DNA from: Valencia hispanica
Lineage: Eukaryota; Chordata; Actinopteri; Cyprinodontiformes; Valenciidae
Assembly: GCA_963556495.2 (NCBI GenBank)
Contig: OY747707.1
Coordinates: 8,089,501-8,153,500, forward strand
Direction: 5' to 3'
DNA: 64,000 bases
The position numbers and the translations under genes were made by a program. Positions 58,980 through 64,000 of this stretch are shown piece by piece. Each line of letters starts with the position of its first letter. Within the stretch, counting starts at the first letter, position 1. The notes beneath the pieces were generated by a model. That model saw nothing but the letters and a program-made list of their open reading frames with translations, made no database searches and was not told the origin of the DNA.

Positions 58980-60720
58980 GGTGTGAGCAGACATCAATCC
59001 GTCTCCCAGGAATCGATGCAGACATGAAGGAGATCGGAGCAAAGACGTCCAAAGGACCGCCAGAGCCCCAGACGGACCCGGGCGGGGCCGACCGCATCCC
59101 CCAAGAGAGGAGCAAAGGAGAACCCCAGGGGAACATCCAGCGGCCACTATGCAGGGGCCCGGGGGGCAGCAGTAACGAGCCCACGGGCCCCACTGGCAAC
59201 CGGCCGCGCCGGGGCGGGCCGGTCGACGGACCGGGGGAGCCGGGGCCCAGGGGCACCCCACCCCCCAGCAGGGACCCGACAAGGGACCGGCCGACGAGGG
59301 GCCCCCGGCACTGCAGGGGCCGCGGCTGGGCGCCGGCCGCCACGCGCCGCCTCCACCCTAGGCCAATCCCCACCGCCAACATCCCAGCGCCCCACCGATA
59401 GCCGCAGCGGACGGACAGCATCCCCAGGCCGGGCTCAGCCAGCATCTAGACCTCTGTCCACCCGCTTCATCACTTTACCACTCATATAGGGTCTTGGGGC
59501 ATGGGCACATCACTGGGGTGCGAGGAGGGGCTTCCCTCCTCGCTATCCCGTGGTGTCCTGGGTCCCAATTTTAATATACAACTTAGACACTCCCACTTAT
59601 AACATTCTCACACGACACATATGTAGGCACTTTGGGGTGGGCACACTTTTCGGCATCCAGAGGGGGATTGGTACAATCAGCTTCACCTCTGGTGCAGGTG
59701 CCCACTGTTAAACCATATATAGACACTGAGGGCTCGGGGTGGGGGTTGGGGGATGTGTGGCTGCCTTCCCCACATCCCACCCCTCTGTTTTAAATGCACA
59801 TTATAACAACACGCATAAACACCATACTCGAGCGGGAGGATGGAGGCTAGGGGTCTTTTCACACCCCTGTTCACTACGGGCCATCAGGGGTTGGGGTCTG
59901 GAGGAGGACAGGCGGTCTGGTCGGGGTCCTGGGCTGTCGGGCTGCTTTGCCACTGTGTGGCCCTTGGCGGTCTGCTTGTCTCTGTCCTAGAAGGTAGGGG
60001 TCCACCTCCCGGGTCCGGGGGCTGGTCGCTCTACTGCGGCATCTGTACCTGGACCTGGGAGCATAAAGTGTGTATGGGGTGTGTGAGTGAGGGTACAGCG
60101 TTATTTTTTTGGGTGTCTTGGTGAGTCAGTGAGAATGTATGGGTTTAAGAGGGAGGGAACGTATGACTGTGTCTGTATGTCTTTGTCTACCTGTCAGGTT
60201 GGATCTTGGTCTGCCCCCTTGCCTGGCGCACCTCAGGCCTTACACTTAATGGGGGGCCTATTTCCCACCTCCGTCACCGGCGGGGGGTGACGGAGGCCCC
60301 TGCCTGCCGGTGCATTGGTGGTCAATCCGGTTCGGACCTGGTGCATGCCTGGCCGGGCCTGGGGGGGCCGGTGTGTCGGTCGGCCGATGCGCTGGGCCGA
60401 TATCTTCCTTTGGTTTGTTAGGGCACCTCTTTTAGAGGTGCCAGGTTTGGGATTGTTGGGTGGTGCCTGCTCGGTGGCTCGCCGGGATGTGGATCCGGCG
60501 TCTCTGCTCGTTTGATCACCTGTTCTGTGCGCACCGTGCGTGGCCGGTTCATTGGCGGGTTGGACCGGCCCTGGCCCTCGTTGGATGCCTGGTCTCGGCG
60601 CCCTGCGTTGCGCAGGATCAGGACCCGGAGCTGGTACAACTTGGCGTGCGAACCGGGATTTTTGGCGGACTGTTACAGCCCTACTTGGTTGATATTTGAC
60701 CCATCCAGGGTATACCTGGC
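58980..60720. repeat. GC-rich island, probable dispersed repeat
   Basis: GC content rises sharply above the AT-rich surroundings, most strongly at 59050-59430 and 60200-60620, and CpG is frequent. The plus frame 58967-59401 (144 codons, Pro/Gly/Arg-rich) and the minus frame 58894-59445 (183 codons) are both open, as expected for GC-rich DNA with few stop codons. I recall similar sequence (TAGGCACTTTGGGGTGGGCA, CCACTGTTAAACCATA, CACTGAGGGCTCGGGGTGGG) as dispersed in fish genomes, where it is often mis-annotated as proline-rich genes. There is no second copy in this window. A host CpG island is a less likely alternative. Confidence 0.5.
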
Positions 60721-61496
60721 TTGTTGCCCATTGACTATCGGAATGGGTTCCTGTCCACCACTGATGTCAACAGATTAACCAGCTGCTTTATTAAATCAAT
60801 ACTACACTAATAATAAAACCTCCCAGAAAGATGGGGATAAATGCAGAGTTTTTAATCAGTCTTCTGCTTTATACATTTGTCAGGCATAACGAATAAATAA
60901 ATATGGCACTACTGTTTGATGCATATTGTAAAAACCGAGAGAACATCCAAACCAGCATAATTACTGTGCCGCAGTGAGCATATGGCTTGGGATGCAGAAA
61001 ACACCATACATCATAAACACAGCCTGAGAAGCGTACCAAAGCATCTTTGTTATGTCTGAGGGTGGAAGATTAATAAGGTGATGTTTTTCAACTATAATTG
61101 ACCCAGTTAATGAGACCCTTGTTTTGTGGTTTCCTCCCCAATAAACCAACTGTGATGGGGCTCAAAACAAGTGCCAAAAAACTCCCAGCTCTGCCAAACA
61201 AAATTGGCTTATTAATTCCAATTATACTGATCATTGAACACTCAAATGAAAAATGAAGACGTTTCAACTTGACTAATTGGCCCCAGGAGTGAGCGTATGG
61301 TTATGATTATGTGTATATTCTGTTTGAATGAGAAAATGGAAAATTTAACTTTTCATGTTCAATTTTCTGCACTATATGGATCATTCATGAAGAAACTGAA
61401 GCACAGTGTCTTGACTAGGTCTGGTTTCTTGTTTTCTCCCTCACACACGCTCTCACACACACTCTGTCAGCTGTTTAATAAAACATGCGACTCATG
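60721..61496. other. No recognised feature
   Basis: Returns to AT-rich composition; short CA-rich run near 61440-61465. No coding signal. Confidence 0.4.
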
Positions 61497-61640
61497 CCGC
61501 ATAGGGGGCTCAGGTGGGAGAAGGGTCCAGCCATTAGAGACGAGGTCGAAGGTTTGAAACCCCAGCTGCTCTTTTTTTCACAAGTTCAAAGCGTCCTTGA
61601 GGAAGATCCTGACCCCCAAATTGCTGGCCAAGACAGAAAA
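61497..61640 (+). mobile_element. tRNA-derived SINE fragment
   Basis: GGGGGCTCAGGTGGGAGAAGGG is A-box-like and AAGGTTTGAAACCCC is a B-box-like motif. They are followed by the SINE body phrase AAAGCGTCCTTGAGGAAGATCCTGACCCCCAAATTGCT. Point changes in both boxes suggest age. Confidence 0.65.
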
Positions 61641-61880
61641 AAACAAACACAGCCCAAAAAAGGAAGATTTTTCAATCTCTTTTTGTTCTGAATGTATACC
61701 ATGTTATTATATGAACTGAAATAGAACCATAGCAAAATAACACACCTTTATTTAGGGCACTATTGTGGAAAAGCCCCCCCCCCCCAGTTTCTAATATAAG
61801 AAATTTAATAGTGAGTATGTATGCAATCTAGTTTTTAACTAACCTGGTTTATCACACTATGCATACTGGTACATAACTAC

Positions 61881-62801
61881 TAGGGGTGTAAGGGTACACA
61901 AAAATCAGAGTTCATAGTCATCAATAAAAATCAATAAAAATGTGCATATGACTTTTATTTTAATTTCATCAGCATTAAACAAATAACCTTTTTTCCTGAA
62001 TGTCTTCCTTTTAATTCCTGAAATGAATTTTATTTTCTTATGTTATATAACTTAATAAATAAGACATTTATATTATTTATAAGATATTAGATTGGATTTT
62101 AAAAAATAACATAGTACAAGCAGACATAGCCAGAGTAGAAAACAATATTACCACTTGAAAACATTCATTTTTAATGTTTAGAATTGTTAAAATAATACTT
62201 TGCCCATATTTGAAAAAAAAAATGCTTAAATCACTTTAGAATTGTTTTCATATTTTGACAATCTAGTCTCCAAGCTGTACTTGAATGCTGCATAAGCAGC
62301 TGTTGGAAAAATCTCTTCTCATCAACAGGGATTCCACCGACTTGTGCTTTATACAAAATAAGGAGTTTGGGCTGATTAGATGCTACTGGTAGCCATGTGG
62401 ATGTCAGCTGGTTTTTCTCTAGTATCAGTGACGTTAACATTCAGCTTGACATTGTTTCAGACGAGTCATTCAGTTCAATGCAGAGCGTGTTATGGACCTT
62501 ATTGCTGTTGAAAGATGTGTTTGCTGACAAAGTTCTTCTTTGTTCCATCTTTTTTTTTCTACTGTAGCTGCATGAGAAACCATTATTGTTCCCAAATAGC
62601 AGAGTTTAGTGATAGATGGGATTCCTTTATGTTTTGTTTTAGTGTTTGAAGTTGTGCTGGGGAACGTTGTGCGGTGCTCTAAGTTCTGCACATAAACATT
62701 CAGGTAGAAAACAGCTGGATTTGTTTGGTAAAGGTGCCTACCGAACCGACAGGGCTGTTCCAAAAAATCCGAAAACGAATACATGTCCTGTTACACACCT
62801 A
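61881..62801 (-). mobile_element. hAT-like non-autonomous element (family B), copy 2
   Basis: The ends are TAGGGGTGTAAGGGTACA and the inverted TGTTACACACCTA. The 8 bases outside are ATAACTAC (61873-61880) and ATAAATAC (62802-62809), seven of eight matching, so a decayed 8-base target duplication. The body is the reverse complement of 16327-17274. The 104-codon minus frame at 62470-62784 is not open in the other copy, so no coding function is claimed. Confidence 0.8.
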
Positions 62802-64000
62802 ATAAATACGCTTTAGAGCTGCACAATATGTTGTTCGGCCCTATCGCTGTTGAAAAAGACTGTGTGAACTTAATACTTGATAGAATAGTACTCTGATAAT
62901 GTATTTAGTCAGTTGGATTGTCCTCAATGCTCACACATGATGTAAATTAGTAGTTGGAATGCTAAAGCTCATGGAGTGGTGGGGACTTACACCTGATTCA
63001 CACAGAGTGCGGAACGGATGCAGTCCGGACGAAAAACATGGAATCCAATCAGAGCATTCTTACTGGCAGCAGTGGGGTGAAGATCCGGATGCGGAGTCAA
63101 TTTTGTTCTGGATACCGCATGCTGATTTCCATGAAGTCATAGAAATTACATGAGCCAGACAGGAAGTGAGACGTGAGCCAGCGAGGTGCATCCGGTACGT
63201 TTCAAAATATAATTTGTGTTGCATTTTTTCCCCGCCTTTTTCTTTTATTATTAATGACAGGGACATCAGTTCACAGTGTATGATAGTTCATGTTATTTTT
63301 GCTTGTTCATAGCGAATGCATAAATTTACCCACATTCTATGTTTCAAGCAAAAAAATGACTTGGACTAGAGCCACACTACATTAACTCTATGTTAAACTG
63401 AAAGGAAATACACCCTCCAGGAACAAAGTGATGTGATCACGAGCAGATATGATTGCTCTCCGCAGAATCTTATGTCACAGGGAATGTGCATTTTCTGATG
63501 CTTGACAGCTAGCGTGTTGGGTGCACCAAAGGAAAGGGTTGAAAGAGCGTTGCACAGATCTAAACATGGATTGGCTTTATAGAAATGCAGGAGAGAAATC
63601 CCAAAGAGAGATTTAATTTTAGTGAAGTTTTAGTGAAGAGAGATCATTAACTTGCGGAACAAAATCAGCTGTCCTTAAATTTGCAATGTGCAAAGTTCTA
63701 AAACCAGTTTATAATATCTTGTCTTTACTTTTTTTTCTTCGCTTGATTCCTTTTTAGGCAGGGGCTGGTTCCCGGTTTCACAGTATGAAAAAGTCAAGGT
63801 TTCAAAACCACAAAAATTTTCCGTCATATCGTCCCTGCGATATAAGCGTTGTTTTTTTTTTTATGTGACATCTCGTCAGGGAGAAAGTAAAGGTCCGTCG
63901 TGCAGTGTGAAACTGCAGCGTAAAGCTGCAGCGTAAAGCACCACTGCCCCCCACCCCCACCCCGCGCGCACACCTGCGTTTGTTATGAGTGACAAACGGC
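62802..64000. other. No recognised gene
   Basis: A GATTCACACAGAGTGCGGAACGG string near 62996 resembles the start of a fish MITE, and a GCAGCGTAAA direct repeat lies at 63915-63938. I could not pair ends for either. The window ends in a C-rich run (63948-63973). Confidence 0.35.

Noticed and set aside
58894..59445. 183-codon minus-strand frame and opposing 144-codon plus frame as proline-rich genes
   Set aside because: Both frames are open because stop codons are rare in GC-rich DNA. Neither has a domain, and the sequence resembles dispersed fish repeats.

Overview
The window looks like non-coding DNA from a teleost fish, probably a percomorph. The evidence is its repeat content: L2/Maui-type, Rex1/Babar-like and RTE/Rex3-like LINEs, tRNA-derived SINEs with a DANA/Mermaid-type body, and hAT, Tc1 and PIF/Harbinger-like non-autonomous DNA transposons, on an AT-rich background. 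I found no convincing host protein-coding exon, no canonical tRNA or rRNA gene and no CRISPR array. Every coding signal I recognise belongs to a transposable element. All calls come from reading the sequence and from repeats compared within the window; family names rest on recognition, not on a database search.

Layout. 1.4-3.7 kb: fold-back DNA full of AGCTAAATATTTAG palindromes, holding a Rex1 3' end and a SINE. 4.5-4.8 kb: a Rex1-like endonuclease remnant. 5.5-7.6 kb: a second fold-back element with a truncated L2 inside its right arm. 9.1-10.4 kb: a hAT-like element with a TTAA-flanked MITE at its end. 16.3-17.3 kb: a second hAT family. 19.0-21.8 kb: hAT, SINE and L2 fragments. 23.2-25.7 kb: two opposed Rex1-like fragments, one interrupted by a solo LTR and by a PIF-like element. 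27 kb: a Harbinger-like MITE. 28.4-29.3 kb: RTE and SINE remnants. 29.7-32.3 kb: a palindromic element split by a Rex1-like LINE. 33.3-34.4 kb: a hAT copy split by a SINE. 35.9-39.3 kb: L2 3' ends and a long TA/GA microsatellite. 42.6-44.5 kb: a Tc1 remnant, then a SINE split by a hAT element. 45-47 kb: another AGCTAAAT fold-back copy and a young Tc1-type MITE. 47.8-49 kb: an RTE-type reverse-transcriptase remnant. 52.7-57.7 kb: an apparently full-length L2 LINE. 58.5-60.7 kb: a GC-rich island. 61.9-62.8 kb: a second copy of the 16-kb hAT family.

The most notable object is the L2 LINE at 52.7-57.7 kb. ORF1 encodes a coiled coil plus an SGNH-esterase-like domain, and ORF2 encodes an endonuclease and a reverse transcriptase with all main motifs. 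The two ORFs lie in the same frame, separated by a single TGA, and ORF2 has no ATG before its endonuclease domain. That raises the possibility of stop-codon readthrough or non-AUG initiation. The many nested insertions with visible target-site duplications also give a relative history of transposition at this locus.
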